Below are positions 1-8,775 of a stretch of 64,000 nucleotides of DNA, piece after piece. The stretch covers positions 496,001 through 560,000 of the forward strand of contig NZ_CP071247.1 in the NCBI RefSeq assembly GCF_017301335.1, in the 5' to 3' direction. Numbering within the stretch: position 1 is the first letter of the stretch; every line of letters begins with the position of its first letter. Position numbers and translations under genes: made by a program. Source of the stretch: Marinobacter salinisoli. Lineage in GTDB: Bacteria; Pseudomonadota; Gammaproteobacteria; Pseudomonadales; Oleiphilaceae. The notes below the pieces were generated by a model that searched no databases, had not been told where the DNA came from, and was given only the letters and a program-made list of their open reading frames with translations.

Positions 1-72
1 ACCGGCCGTAACCGCATAGCGCCGCGCGTCCGCACCTACGACCACCCGCTGCCAGAGCCCATCGAAACTTGA
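1..72 (+). CDS. 3' end of an unidentified gene (partial)
   Basis: Frame 1 is open from the window edge to a TGA at 70-72, leaving 23 residues that end in ...PLPEPIET. The stretch is rich in Arg and Pro and I do not recognise the family. A flavodoxin gene follows on the same strand 68 bases later, so this may be the upstream member of a shared transcript. In enterobacteria a MioC-like flavodoxin (YqcA) sits beside tRNA pseudouridine synthase TruC, but the visible tail does not let me claim that here. Confidence 0.45.
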   Translation, partial: TGRNRIAPRVRTYDHPLPEPIET

Positions 73-140
73 GCACCACAGGCCTCACCATTAAGATCGT
101 TGGCCGATAACGTCTGTTCAACGCAACAACAGGACTCTCG

Positions 141-590
141 ATGCCAACAGCCATTCGTATCCTGGTCGGCAGCGTCTATGGTGGCGCCCTGCTCACTGCC
201 CGGGAAATCAAGAAAGACCTCGAAAGCCGCGGCCACCGTGTCACCGTGCTGGAAAACCCCGCACTGGAGGACATCACCAGTAACGACGACGCCCTGCTGG
301 TCTGCACCTCCACCACCGGACAAGGGGAAGTCCCGGCCAACCTGCTGCCGTTCTACGTGGACTTGCGGGATCGCCTGCCGCAGCAACCCGGACGCCCGTT
401 CGGCATGATTGTGCTTGGCGACAGCTCCTACGGTGACACCTTCTGCGGCGCCGGTGACCTGATGGAAGAGGCGCTTTATGAAACCGCCGCGCGCAAGGTG
501 GGTGACACCTTGAAGATCGACGCTTTGGAAACCATGGAACCGGAAGCCGAAGCGCTACCCTGGGCAAGGGACTGGGCCGACAAAATCTGA
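141..590 (+). CDS. MioC/YqcA-like flavodoxin
   Basis: A 149-residue cytoplasmic FMN-binding electron carrier. The whole protein is one flavodoxin fold. The phosphate-binding loop is near residues 10-15 (GSVYGG), an isoalloxazine-contacting loop TSTTGQGE is at 56-63, and the second flavin loop LGDSSYGDTFCGAG is at 92-105. The length matches the short-chain MioC/YqcA group, which lacks the extra loop of long-chain flavodoxins. Partners in this group are poorly defined (biotin synthase activation has been proposed for MioC). It lies between an unidentified gene end and a c-di-GMP protein on the same strand, with no clear shared function. Confidence 0.85.
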   Translation: MPTAIRILVGSVYGGALLTAREIKKDLESRGHRVTVLENPALEDITSNDDALLVCTSTTGQGEVPANLLPFYVDLRDRLPQQPGRPFGMIVLGDSSYGDTFCGAGDLMEEALYETAARKVGDTLKIDALETMEPEAEALPWARDWADKI

Positions 591-685
591 CACCGATGCT
601 CTAAAATTGAGCACTAACCCATGTCCTGCTCTTGAGTGGCCCGTTCAGACCGGCGATAATTTAACCAACTGAACCATGGAAATGG

Positions 686-3238
686 GTGACCGTTATTTTC
701 TGGCCGCGAATTCTGACAGCCTTGCTGCTGCTTTCGGTGCTGGCCCTGCCGAGTCAGGCTGCCACTGGCAAGTCGATTGATCGGGCACATCAGCTCCTGG
801 TTCCGGCAGACGCCAAGCTCTCGCTGGACGACATTCTGTCGTCCAGCGAGTGGCAACCACTGAAGGGCAACAGCCCCAACTTTGGCTACATCGACGAGAC
901 GGTCTGGCTGCGGTTTCCCGTGCCGAAAACCGGATCGCTGAATCTGCTCGAAATCAACTACGCCCATCTGGACCAGATTCGCTTCTTCTTGCTGGCCAAC
1001 GGCAAGGTTGTTGACCGCATCACGGCCGGCGACCGCTTTCCGTTTTCCCAGCGCCCTATCCTGCACCGGAATTTCCTGTTTCCCTTCGAAAGAACCGAGC
1101 AGGCGGATTACGAAATCCTGCTGCAAATTCGCAGCAGCGGCGCCATCCAGGTCCCCCTGACGTTCTGGAACGACAAGACCTTTTTCGAAGAGGCATTTGT
1201 CGAAGATCAGGTGCACGCCATCTATTACGGCATCCTGATTACCGTCATCTTCTTTAACCTGTTCGTGTTTGTTGCGCTCCGGGAACGGGTCCACCTGCTG
1301 TACTCCCTGTCGACGCTCGGCTACCTGCTGCTGATCGGAACCCTCAATGGCATAACGTTTCAGGTACTCTGGCCGGAAGGGCCCGGGGTGCAGAACCGCG
1401 CCATGTTGCTGAGCATTCCCGGCGCCTTGCTGTTCACGCTCTGGTTTGCCCGCGATTACCTGCACATCGGCGCCACCAGCCGGGCGCTGGAGCGCACCGT
1501 GGATGCAGCCATCGCCATCAATGCGCTGGCCGGACTGGCCACGTTCGTTCTGGATTACAGCACCGCCATTCAAATGGTGGTGATTCTGTCCATTCCGAGC
1601 AGTCTACTGCTGACGATTGTTGGCCCACAGCAATGGTTGCGCGGCAATCGCCAAGGGGTTTACTACACCCTGGCCTGGGGCCTGCTCACTCTGGGCAGCG
1701 CGATTACTGCGGCCAATAAGCTCGGATTCCTGCCGAACAATTTCCTGACGCTGTACGCCATGCAGATCGGTTCGGCCCTGCAGGCCATCCTGCTGGCCAT
1801 GGCCATGGCCATCAAACTGCTGCAGGAACGCCAGGATAAGATTGAAGCGAGGGACGCGGAACTTCGGGCCATGGCCGCCCGCCGCGATGCCGAACTCAAA
1901 CTGATGGACCACGCCCTGCACAACCCACTGACCGGACTCCCCAACCTGGCCAGCTTCGAAATGGCCTTGAACGACTTGATGCTTCGGCAACCAAACCATC
2001 GGCACGGCGTCGCCGTTGTCCAGCTGAACAATCTGGACGCGGTCACCAAGACACTGGGCCACAACAACAGTGAGGAGATCCTCACGCTGGTGTCCCGTCA
2101 GTTCAATGACATTATCAACCGCCTTCCTGGCGTGGTCACCGTCGAACAGGGCGAGCATCGCTCCAACCTCCTCGCGTCGCTCGATCCCAAGAGCTTCGCG
2201 TTTCTGGTCGACGCCGATGCTGCCGAAGCCAGGCCAGACGAGGTCGTCAGGGCGCTGGATGAACTGCGCGCTCCGGTCGATTTTCTGGGCATGCAGGTGC
2301 CACTGGATGCCCGTCTGGGTGTTGCCATTTACCCGGAGCACGGGCGCGACCCGAGCACCCTGATTCGCCGCGCAGTCATCGCCGAGGGCTCAGAGCGCGC
2401 CGCCGAGCGAGGCATGGCCTATTACAAACCGGTCCGGGACTCGTTCAGCGCCGATCGCCTGACCATGGTATCCGAGCTGCGCCAGGCGCTTCAGGAACAC
2501 CGGCTTGAGCTGCACCTGCAACCCAAACTGTCACTGACCACCAATCAGGTGGAGGGGCTGGAAGCGCTGATTCGCTGGCCGGAAAAACAGGAACAGATCC
2601 GGCCGGATGAAATCATCGTGCTGGCCGAGCAAACCGGGCTGATCAAGCCGCTGACCCGCTGGGCGCTGGAGCAATCCCTCGACATGTGCAAACGGTTGAA
2701 TGAACAGGGCTGGCCTCTGGGAATCTCGGTAAACATTTCCCCCAACAATCTGCTGGAGCCCGATTTTCCGGAGTTTGTCGAGCAGCTGATGGGCAAGCAG
2801 GAACAGCAGCGCGGCCAGCTCACCCTTGAGATCACCGAAACCTCCATGATGCGGGACCCCACCAGCTCGCTCGCCGCCTTGCGCCTGCTGGACGAGTCCG
2901 GCAATCCGGTGTCCATCGATGACTTCGGCAGCGGCTACTCCTCGCTGTCCTACATCAAGCAGCTGCCGGCCAGCGAAATCAAGATTGACCGATCCCTGAT
3001 CTCCGATCTGCCCAGCCAACCGGATGATCGGGTGATCGTGCAAACCACCATCAATATGTGCCACGACCTCGGCTACCGGGTGGTTGCTGAGGGCGTGGAA
3101 GATCAGGCCACGGCAAAATTACTCAAAGGCATGGGGTGCGATATGATCCAGGGCTATCTGGTTGCCCCGCCGCTGTCGCTCGACGACACCTTGTCCTGGC
3201 TGGACCGGTTCGCCGGGCAGCAGCGCAAACTGGGCTGA
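686..3238 (+). CDS. 7TMR-DISM sensor with degenerate GGDEF and intact EAL domain
   Basis: An 850-residue membrane-bound c-di-GMP protein. The start is GTG; a stop lies just upstream in frame and no ATG is available. A signal peptide ends near residue 25 (LPSQA). A periplasmic 7TMR-DISMED2-type domain follows, then a block of about seven membrane segments (roughly 185-380), a short coiled linker, a GGDEF-like domain (roughly 405-570) and an EAL domain to the C-terminus. The GGDEF signature is absent, with SLDPKSFAF in its place, so cyclase activity is unlikely. The EAL domain keeps EALIRW (626-631), DDFGSGYSS (745-753), KIDRSLI and the late VAEGVE glutamate, as expected of an active phosphodiesterase. 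It probably degrades c-di-GMP in response to a periplasmic ligand, carbohydrate-like in related sensors. Confidence 0.9.
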   Translation: MTVIFWPRILTALLLLSVLALPSQAATGKSIDRAHQLLVPADAKLSLDDILSSSEWQPLKGNSPNFGYIDETVWLRFPVPKTGSLNLLEINYAHLDQIRFFLLANGKVVDRITAGDRFPFSQRPILHRNFLFPFERTEQADYEILLQIRSSGAIQVPLTFWNDKTFFEEAFVEDQVHAIYYGILITVIFFNLFVFVALRERVHLLYSLSTLGYLLLIGTLNGITFQVLWPEGPGVQNRAMLLSIPGALLFTLWFARDYLHIGATSRALERTVDAAIAINALAGLATFVLDYSTAIQMVVILSIPSSLLLTIVGPQQWLRGNRQGVYYTLAWGLLTLGSAITAANKLGFLPNNFLTLYAMQIGSALQAILLAMAMAIKLLQERQDKIEARDAELRAMAARRDAELKLMDHALHNPLTGLPNLASFEMALNDLMLRQPNHRHGVAVVQLNNLDAVTKTLGHNNSEEILTLVSRQFNDIINRLPGVVTVEQGEHRSNLLASLDPKSFAFLVDADAAEARPDEVVRALDELRAPVDFLGMQVPLDARLGVAIYPEHGRDPSTLIRRAVIAEGSERAAERGMAYYKPVRDSFSADRLTMVSELRQALQEHRLELHLQPKLSLTTNQVEGLEALIRWPEKQEQIRPDEIIVLAEQTGLIKPLTRWALEQSLDMCKRLNEQGWPLGISVNISPNNLLEPDFPEFVEQLMGKQEQQRGQLTLEITETSMMRDPTSSLAALRLLDESGNPVSIDDFGSGYSSLSYIKQLPASEIKIDRSLISDLPSQPDDRVIVQTTINMCHDLGYRVVAEGVEDQATAKLLKGMGCDMIQGYLVAPPLSLDDTLSWLDRFAGQQRKLG

Positions 3239-3242
3239 ACAC

Positions 3243-4103
3243 TCAGCACTTTCGCTGACGAATCAGTGCTTCCTGGGCAGTCGACGCCACCAGCACACCG
3301 CTGCGGTTATAGAAGTTACCGCGATTGAGCCCGCGCCCGGCCGAGGCGCTTGGACTGTCCTTGTCATACAACAGCCAGTCATCCATACGGAAATCGCGAT
3401 GGAACCAGATCGCGTGATCAAGACTGGCCACCTGCATATTGCGGCTCATGAACGTTTTGCCATGGGGACGAAGCGACGTACCCAGCAGCTGAAAATCCGA
3501 CGCGTAGGTCAGCAGGCAGCGATGCAGAACCGGATCATCAGGCAGCGGGCCCTGGGCGCGAAACCAGCTTTGTTTGTACGGCGGGCGCGGTTCCGGGTTG
3601 AAGGGATCCACCGGGTTCACCGGGCGGATTTCGATCGGGCGATCCCGGGTAGCGGTCTCACGCATGTGCTCCGGCAGTTTTGGCGCCAGCAAGCGCCCCA
3701 TCTCCTGCTCGGACTTGAGCGTTTCGGGCTCGGGCGCCTCGGGCATATCCAGCTGGTGGTCGAAACCCTGTTCGTCCACCTGGAACGACATGGACCCGGT
3801 CAGAATTTCCTTGCCATCCTGGCGGGCAATCACCCGGCGCACGGAAAAACTGCCGCCATCGCGCACGCGCTGAACCTCGTAATCGATCGGCATGCTGTGA
3901 TTACCGGGGCGCAGGAAGTAGGCATGCAGGGAGTGGCAGAGGCGATCTTCGACGGTGCGGCTGGCGGCCATCAATGCCTGCCCCAGGACCTGCCCACCAA
4001 ACACGTTTGGAAAGCCCAGATCCTCACTGTCGCCCTGGAAATGGTCATCTCCGATGGGCGCCAGATCTAGCAGATCCAACAGTTTTTTCGTCACCTCAAG
4101 CAT
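3243..4103 (-). CDS. tesB: Acyl-CoA thioesterase II
   Basis: The protein has 286 residues, the same length as E. coli TesB, and forms a double hotdog fold that hydrolyses medium- and long-chain acyl-CoAs in the cytoplasm. The C-terminal half carries the conserved Asp in the LDHAIWFH segment and the Gln in the final TAQEAL segment, which belong to the TesB Asp-Thr/Ser-Gln catalytic triad. The family pattern QVLGQALMAA near the N-terminus is also present. It is convergent with the EAL-domain gene (4 bases apart) and lies downstream of rubB, from which a hairpin terminator separates it. Confidence 0.95.
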   Translation of the reverse strand: MLEVTKKLLDLLDLAPIGDDHFQGDSEDLGFPNVFGGQVLGQALMAASRTVEDRLCHSLHAYFLRPGNHSMPIDYEVQRVRDGGSFSVRRVIARQDGKEILTGSMSFQVDEQGFDHQLDMPEAPEPETLKSEQEMGRLLAPKLPEHMRETATRDRPIEIRPVNPVDPFNPEPRPPYKQSWFRAQGPLPDDPVLHRCLLTYASDFQLLGTSLRPHGKTFMSRNMQVASLDHAIWFHRDFRMDDWLLYDKDSPSASAGRGLNRGNFYNRSGVLVASTAQEALIRQRKC

Positions 4104-4180
4104 GTTCGCTCCCGCTCAATTCGTTAGCACACGAAGTACTTTTCTAACCCATGCCCCCGAATTTCGCAACGGCCGAACCA

Positions 4181-4216
4181 AAATTGGCAGCCGACCTGTG
4201 CGCCGGCTGCCAACCC
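4181..4216 (-). terminator. Rho-independent terminator after rubA-rubB
   Basis: Inverted repeat TTGGCAGCC (4184-4192) / GGCTGCCAA (4205-4213) with a 12-base loop. Read on the minus strand it ends in a short T run (AATTTTGG) and lies 29 bases past the rubB stop. Confidence 0.7.
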
Positions 4217-4241
4217 TAAGAACAGAGGTAATCCGGGGAAA

Positions 4242-5396
4242 TCAGCCGTGAATCGGCGGCATTTCCTTGGCCAGCGCCTGCTTCTCGACCGCATAACTGC
4301 CGGTGACCGCAAAACCGAGCAACTGGCCTTCCGGGCTACGGAATAGCGCTTTCACATTGCTGCCGTCCTGTTCCACGTCCCATTCACCGCGCGCGCCCAT
4401 GGGTGGCGGCGACACCGCCGTCGGGCAACACGGGGTTTTCACCATAACCGGCATCACGCCGTACTGAACCTCGGTCCACGTTCCGGTCAGGGTTTTGGCC
4501 AAGGCCCGGGCGCACGCCATCAGCGGCAGGACATACAGCAACACGTGACCATCAACCTCGGCACAATCCCCCAGGGCGTAGACATCCGGGGCGGACGTTT
4601 CCAGTGCCCGATTCACCCGAATACCCCGCGCCACGTCAATCCCTGCAGCCTGAGCCAGTTCGACCCGCGGGCGCAGGCCCACGGCAGAAATCACCAGATC
4701 CGCCTGCAGGGTTTCACCATTGGCCAAAGCCAGCCGTACCCCGTCATCGTCGCGGTCGATCCGGGTGACTTCGGTGCCCAGATGGAAGCGCACGCCGAGC
4801 TTTTCAAGCTCGCCCTGTACCGCAGTGGCAGCCGCGTCCGGCAACAAGCCAGGCATCACTGCCTCGGATGGAGCAATGACGTCCACCTCGTAGTCGCCGT
4901 TGCGCAAGTCGTTGGCGAACTCGCAACCAATCAAGCCGGCGCCCATCACCGCCACACGCTTGCCCTCCGCAAGGGCATCGCGGAACGCCCGGTAATCCAT
5001 CAGGTCATTGATGGAAAATACGTGCTCCAGGCCGTCACCGGCCAGCGACAGCCGAATGACATCCGCGCCCCACGCCAGAACCAGGCGGGAGTAGGTCAGA
5101 CGCTCATCCCCCAGCACCAGTTCTTTGGCCTCGGTGTCGATACCGGTCACGGTGGCGAAGGTTCGCACCTGCACATTCAACTGTTCCGACATGGCCTCGG
5201 TAGACGCCTGCGCCAGACCGTCGGCGTCTTTGGCTTTGGTAAAGCCCGTCGAAAGCATGGGCTTGGAATAGCTGACACCATCGTCGGCCGTAACCATGAC
5301 AATGGGCGTCTCTTTGTCGACCTTGCGCAATTCCCGAGCCAGCGAATAGCCCGACAGCCCGGTGCCAACAATAATGATGGGGGCCTGATCAGTCAT
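4242..5396 (-). CDS. rubB: Rubredoxin-NAD(+) reductase
   Basis: An FAD-dependent pyridine nucleotide-disulfide oxidoreductase-family enzyme that passes electrons from NADH to rubredoxin, which in this group serves alkane hydroxylases and oxidative-stress reductases. The first dinucleotide-binding motif GTGLSGYSLA is near residues 11-20, the NADH-binding motif GAGLIGCEFA is central, and the FAD-binding YALGDCAEV is in the C-terminal third. I chose the ATG at 5396 (MTDQAP..., 384 aa) rather than an upstream ATG 11 codons earlier, because it puts the Rossmann strand at the expected place. It starts 19 bases after rubA, so the two form one operon. Confidence 0.93.
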   Translation of the reverse strand: MTDQAPIIIVGTGLSGYSLARELRKVDKETPIVMVTADDGVSYSKPMLSTGFTKAKDADGLAQASTEAMSEQLNVQVRTFATVTGIDTEAKELVLGDERLTYSRLVLAWGADVIRLSLAGDGLEHVFSINDLMDYRAFRDALAEGKRVAVMGAGLIGCEFANDLRNGDYEVDVIAPSEAVMPGLLPDAAATAVQGELEKLGVRFHLGTEVTRIDRDDDGVRLALANGETLQADLVISAVGLRPRVELAQAAGIDVARGIRVNRALETSAPDVYALGDCAEVDGHVLLYVLPLMACARALAKTLTGTWTEVQYGVMPVMVKTPCCPTAVSPPPMGARGEWDVEQDGSNVKALFRSPEGQLLGFAVTGSYAVEKQALAKEMPPIHG

Positions 5397-5415
5397 AACG
5401 GGTACTCCATGGCGA

Positions 5416-5583
5416 TTAGCCGATTTCAATCATTTCGAAGTCTTCCTTGCCGACACCGCAATCGGGGCAAACCCAGTCTTCTGGTACGTCTTCCCATTTA
5501 GTGCCCGGCTCGATGCCGTCTTCCGGCCAACCTTCGGCTTCGTCGTAAATCAACCCGCACACCACACACTGCCACTTTTTCAT
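5416..5583 (-). CDS. rubA: Rubredoxin
   Basis: A 55-residue iron-sulfur electron carrier. The two CxxCG pairs that bind the single iron are CVVCG near the N-terminus and CPDCG near residue 40, with the aromatic WxxVPxDWxCPDCG core typical of rubredoxins. It is the redox partner of the reductase immediately downstream. Its length and single-domain form match the AlkG2/RubA class of alkane-using gammaproteobacteria. It is transcribed divergently from hpt across a 283-base gap. Confidence 0.96.
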   Translation of the reverse strand: MKKWQCVVCGLIYDEAEGWPEDGIEPGTKWEDVPEDWVCPDCGVGKEDFEMIEIG

Positions 5584-5866
5584 ACATCGTCTCCTGCTGA
5601 CCTTGGCGCGCCATGGTAATTGTCGAACAATATGGCACGCAAGGGTTTCATTCCGGATTTCAGGCCTGTACCACAGAACCGGCCAACCTATCACGCCGCA
5701 GTCATCATACCCATCCCCCGCACATTGACCAATGCCACCAAAGACGGCCGCTTGCAGGAACGTCTGCCAATAGCCATAAATACAGACACGGTTCAACGGC
5801 AAAGGCCCTCCCTTCCCCCGAACCACTTCGGTATAATCGACCGTTTTCTGACAGGATCCGACCGCT
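5584..5866. promoter_or_regulatory. Divergent intergenic region rubA / hpt
   Basis: This 283-base gap holds no convincing gene. A good -10 hexamer TATAAT lies at 5832-5837 for hpt, giving a leader of about 24 bases. The -35 region is C-rich and not recognisable. Short overlapping open frames here lack coding character. Confidence 0.5.
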
Positions 5867-6424
5867 ATGACTGATACCGTCGCCGAAATGAACCAGGTAA
5901 TGGCCGAAGCTGACTGTCTGGTGAATGAACAGCAGGTACAGACAGCTATCCAATCCATGGCCGAGGACATCTCCGGCCGACTGAAAGACAGCGACCCGCT
6001 CCTGTTCTGCGTGATGAACGGCGGACTTATTCTGACCGGACAACTGCTCCCGCTGCTGAAGTTCCCGGTGCAGGCCGAGTATCTGCACGCAACGCGGTAC
6101 CGGCAGGAAACCACCGGCGGCATTCTGGAATGGAAGCTACGCCCCGAAGCCGACATGCGCGATCGCACGATCCTGATCGTGGACGACATCCTCGATGAGG
6201 GCACCACCCTGTGTGCTATTGCCGATTACTGCCTCGCCCACGGCGCCCGGGAAGTCCTGACGGCGGTTTTGGTGGACAAACAGCATGACCGAAAGGCGAG
6301 ACCGAACCTGAAGGCCGACTTTACCGGCCTGGAAGTCGAGGATCGCTTTCTGTTCGGCTTTGGCATGGACTACAAGGGCTATTGGCGCAACGCGCCGGGA
6401 ATTTATGCCGTCAAAGGACTTTGA
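5867..6424 (+). CDS. hpt: Hypoxanthine(-guanine) phosphoribosyltransferase
   Basis: A 185-residue purine salvage enzyme that joins hypoxanthine or guanine to PRPP to make IMP or GMP. The PRPP-binding motif [14 protein letters not shown] (about 102-115) is intact, with the paired Asp residues and the GTT loop. An early VMNGG loop and a C-terminal LVDKQHDRK segment, which contacts the purine, are also present. The 3' end overlaps the start of ubiC by 20 bases, so the two are translated from one message. Confidence 0.93.
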   Translation: MTDTVAEMNQVMAEADCLVNEQQVQTAIQSMAEDISGRLKDSDPLLFCVMNGGLILTGQLLPLLKFPVQAEYLHATRYRQETTGGILEWKLRPEADMRDRTILIVDDILDEGTTLCAIADYCLAHGAREVLTAVLVDKQHDRKARPNLKADFTGLEVEDRFLFGFGMDYKGYWRNAPGIYAVKGL

Positions 6425-6986
6425 CCACCCCACAAATCTGTCTGCGGCTGATCGCCCTCAAACAGACCTGATCATCCCGGCGACGGACTGGTACGACTCC
6501 CTCGCCGCCGCCGGGCTGCGCAATCCGGACGTACACGGTCCGGCCCGCCACTGGCTGCAGGTCGAAGGCTCGTTCACCCGCGCCCTGCAAAGCCAGTGCG
6601 CCCGGTCATTCCATGTCGAAGTCCAGCATGAAGGCTTTGCCGTCCCCACCCTGGAGGAAGCCCGGCACCTGAACATCCCGAGCCGGCAACGGGCCTGGAT
6701 TCGGGAAGTCCGGCTATGCGGCGACGGGACACCCTGGGTACTGGCACGCACCGTGATTCCGCTCAGTTGCCTTGCGGGCCGCGGACGCCGGCTGCGGCAT
6801 CTGGGCAACCGCCCCCTCGGCGCCTACCTGTTCAGCAGCCCCGACTGGCAACGGGGGCCACTGGAAACCGGCCTGTGTAGCCGCATCGCACCCGGCCAGC
6901 CGGAAATCGCCCGGCGTTCGGTGTTCCGGCACAATGACCGCAAGTTGCTGGTCGGCGAGTACCTGCTTCCCGTTCTGTATCGCTGA
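6405..6986 (+). CDS. ubiC: Chorismate lyase (chorismate--pyruvate lyase)
   Basis: Makes 4-hydroxybenzoate, the first committed precursor of ubiquinone, from chorismate. The 193-residue protein matches the UbiC family over its length: RAWIREVRLCGDGTPWVLARTVIP in the middle, PLGAYLFSS, and the C-terminal GEYLLP, whose Glu is a family catalytic/product-binding residue. The ATG at 6405 lies inside the hpt end; the open frame extends 15 codons further upstream, but that part has no family character. It is followed by ubiA 84 bases downstream, which uses its product. Confidence 0.92.
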   Translation: MPSKDFDHPTNLSAADRPQTDLIIPATDWYDSLAAAGLRNPDVHGPARHWLQVEGSFTRALQSQCARSFHVEVQHEGFAVPTLEEARHLNIPSRQRAWIREVRLCGDGTPWVLARTVIPLSCLAGRGRRLRHLGNRPLGAYLFSSPDWQRGPLETGLCSRIAPGQPEIARRSVFRHNDRKLLVGEYLLPVLYR

Positions 6987-7070
6987 CCCAGCCTTTCATC
7001 AGCCTCCGGCCACTGTATAATCAGGCCTCACTCGTCGTTTCATCCGCAATCTCCAACGGATCAACCACCT

Positions 7071-7958
7071 ATGCTTCAGAACGCCCTGCCTGCCCATGTG
7101 CATCAACGTCTCGCAGACTATGCCAGACTGCTGCGTATCGACCGGCCTATTGGCACCCTGCTGCTGCTCTGGCCAACCTACTGGGCGCTGTGGCTGGCCG
7201 CCGATGGATTTCCCGCCGTTGGCAACCTGATCGTGTTTACCCTGGGTGTGTTTTTCATGCGCGCGGCGGGCTGCGCCATCAATGATTACGCCGACCGGGA
7301 CTGGGACCGGCACGTCCAGCGAACCAAAGACCGCCCGCTCACCGCAGGACGGATCGAGCCCTGGGAGGCCGTCGCCCTGTTCGCCGGGCTATGCCTGATT
7401 GCGTTCCTGATGGTGGTGTTGTTCACCAACAGCCTGACCCTGTATCTATCCTTTGGCGGTGCACTGCTGGCGTTCATCTACCCCTTCATGAAACGCTACA
7501 CCCATCTGCCCCAGCTCTTTCTCGGCGCCGCGTTCTCCTGGGCCATTCCGATGGCCTGGGCGGCGGAAGCCAATGAACTCAGCCAGCTGACCTGGCTGTT
7601 GTTCACCGCCAACGTGCTGTGGACCGTCGCCTATGACACCTACTACGCCATGGTGGACCGCGACGACGATCTGAAGGTGGGCATCAAGTCCACGGCGATT
7701 CTGTTTGGCGAAGCCGATCGGACCATCATCGCCACGCTGCAGACCATGGTGGTTATCATTCTGCTGATGGTTGGCCCGCGCGCAGAACTCGGCTTCTTCT
7801 ACTATCTTGGAGTGGCCGGTATGGCCGCCCTGTTTGGCTATCAGCTGTTCATTACCCGCGACCGGTCCCGGACAGGCTGCTTCAAGGCGTTTCTGAATAA
7901 TAACTGGGCCGGACTGGCCGTGTTTGCCGGGTTAGCGATCGACCGGCTACTGAGCTAA
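7071..7958 (+). CDS. ubiA: 4-hydroxybenzoate octaprenyltransferase
   Basis: A 295-residue integral membrane prenyltransferase that attaches the polyprenyl tail to 4-hydroxybenzoate in ubiquinone biosynthesis. The two Mg-diphosphate-binding Asp-rich motifs are present: NDYADRDWDRHVQRT in the first half and DTYYAMVDRDDDLKVG in the second. About eight hydrophobic segments are visible. It directly follows ubiC, and the Pho box of phoB begins three bases after its stop codon. Confidence 0.96.
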   Translation: MLQNALPAHVHQRLADYARLLRIDRPIGTLLLLWPTYWALWLAADGFPAVGNLIVFTLGVFFMRAAGCAINDYADRDWDRHVQRTKDRPLTAGRIEPWEAVALFAGLCLIAFLMVVLFTNSLTLYLSFGGALLAFIYPFMKRYTHLPQLFLGAAFSWAIPMAWAAEANELSQLTWLLFTANVLWTVAYDTYYAMVDRDDDLKVGIKSTAILFGEADRTIIATLQTMVVIILLMVGPRAELGFFYYLGVAGMAALFGYQLFITRDRSRTGCFKAFLNNNWAGLAVFAGLAIDRLLS

Positions 7959-7960
7959 AC

Positions 7961-7996
7961 CTGTCATATACTTGTCACACTTGAACGTTGTAATAG
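7961..7996 (+). promoter_or_regulatory. Pho box and promoter of phoB
   Basis: CTGTCAT-ATAC-TTGTCAC at 7961-7978 matches the two 7-bp direct repeats with a 4-bp spacer bound by phosphorylated PhoB, with very few mismatches. A weak -10-like TAATAG (7991-7996) follows at the usual distance. This supports positive autoregulation of phoB-phoR. Confidence 0.88.
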
Positions 7997-8032
7997 GCTG
8001 GCAACATTCAAGGACTGATACAGGTTAGGTTT

Positions 8033-8725
8033 ATGTCTGAAAAAACCGTGCTGATCGTCGATGACGAAGCCGCGATTCGGGAAATGATTGCAGTGGCCCT
8101 GGAAATGGCCGATTACAATTACCTGGAGGCGGCCGATGCCCGCGAGGCCCACGCGCTGATCGTTGATCGGAATCCGGACCTCATCTTGCTCGACTGGATG
8201 CTCCCAGGCGCCAGCGGCGTCGAACTGGTTCGCCGACTGAAAAAGGACGAGGCCACCGCCGACATTCCCATTGTCATGCTCACCGCCAAGGTGGAAGAAG
8301 ACAACAAGATCCAGGGCCTGGAAGTGGGTGCCGATGACTACATCACCAAGCCGTTCAGCCCGCGGGAACTGGTGGCACGCCTGAAGGCCGTGCTGCGCCG
8401 AACCACGCCGCCGGGGATCGACTCCCCGATCGAAATCGAGGGCCTGACCCTGGACCCCATAGGCCACCGGGTATCCACACAGGACGGCACGCTGAGTATG
8501 GGACCAACCGAATACCGGTTGTTGCAGTTTTTCATGACCCATCCGGAACGGGTCTACACCCGATCGCAATTATTGGATCAGGTCTGGGGTGGAAACGTCT
8601 ATGTCGAAGAGCGCACCGTAGATGTACACATCCGCCGACTTCGCAAGGCACTGGGTGACCAGTACGATCACCTGATCCAGACTGTCCGGGGAGCCGGGTA
8701 CCGGTTTTCGACCCAGACCGCCTAA
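8033..8725 (+). CDS. phoB: Phosphate regulon response regulator
   Basis: A 230-residue OmpR-family transcription factor. The receiver domain has the acidic pair D10-D11, the phosphoacceptor D54 (LLDWMLPG) and the conserved Lys in YITKPF. The C-terminal winged-helix domain ends with the expected RTVDVHIRRLRKAL recognition helix. It activates Pho boxes when phosphate is scarce. Its own promoter carries a Pho box, and phoR follows 50 bases downstream. Confidence 0.97.
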   Translation: MSEKTVLIVDDEAAIREMIAVALEMADYNYLEAADAREAHALIVDRNPDLILLDWMLPGASGVELVRRLKKDEATADIPIVMLTAKVEEDNKIQGLEVGADDYITKPFSPRELVARLKAVLRRTTPPGIDSPIEIEGLTLDPIGHRVSTQDGTLSMGPTEYRLLQFFMTHPERVYTRSQLLDQVWGGNVYVEERTVDVHIRRLRKALGDQYDHLIQTVRGAGYRFSTQTA

Positions 8726-8775
8726 GCAGGAGACCTGCCCGACAGTGGGTCGCATACAGAACAAGGCAGTGCTCG

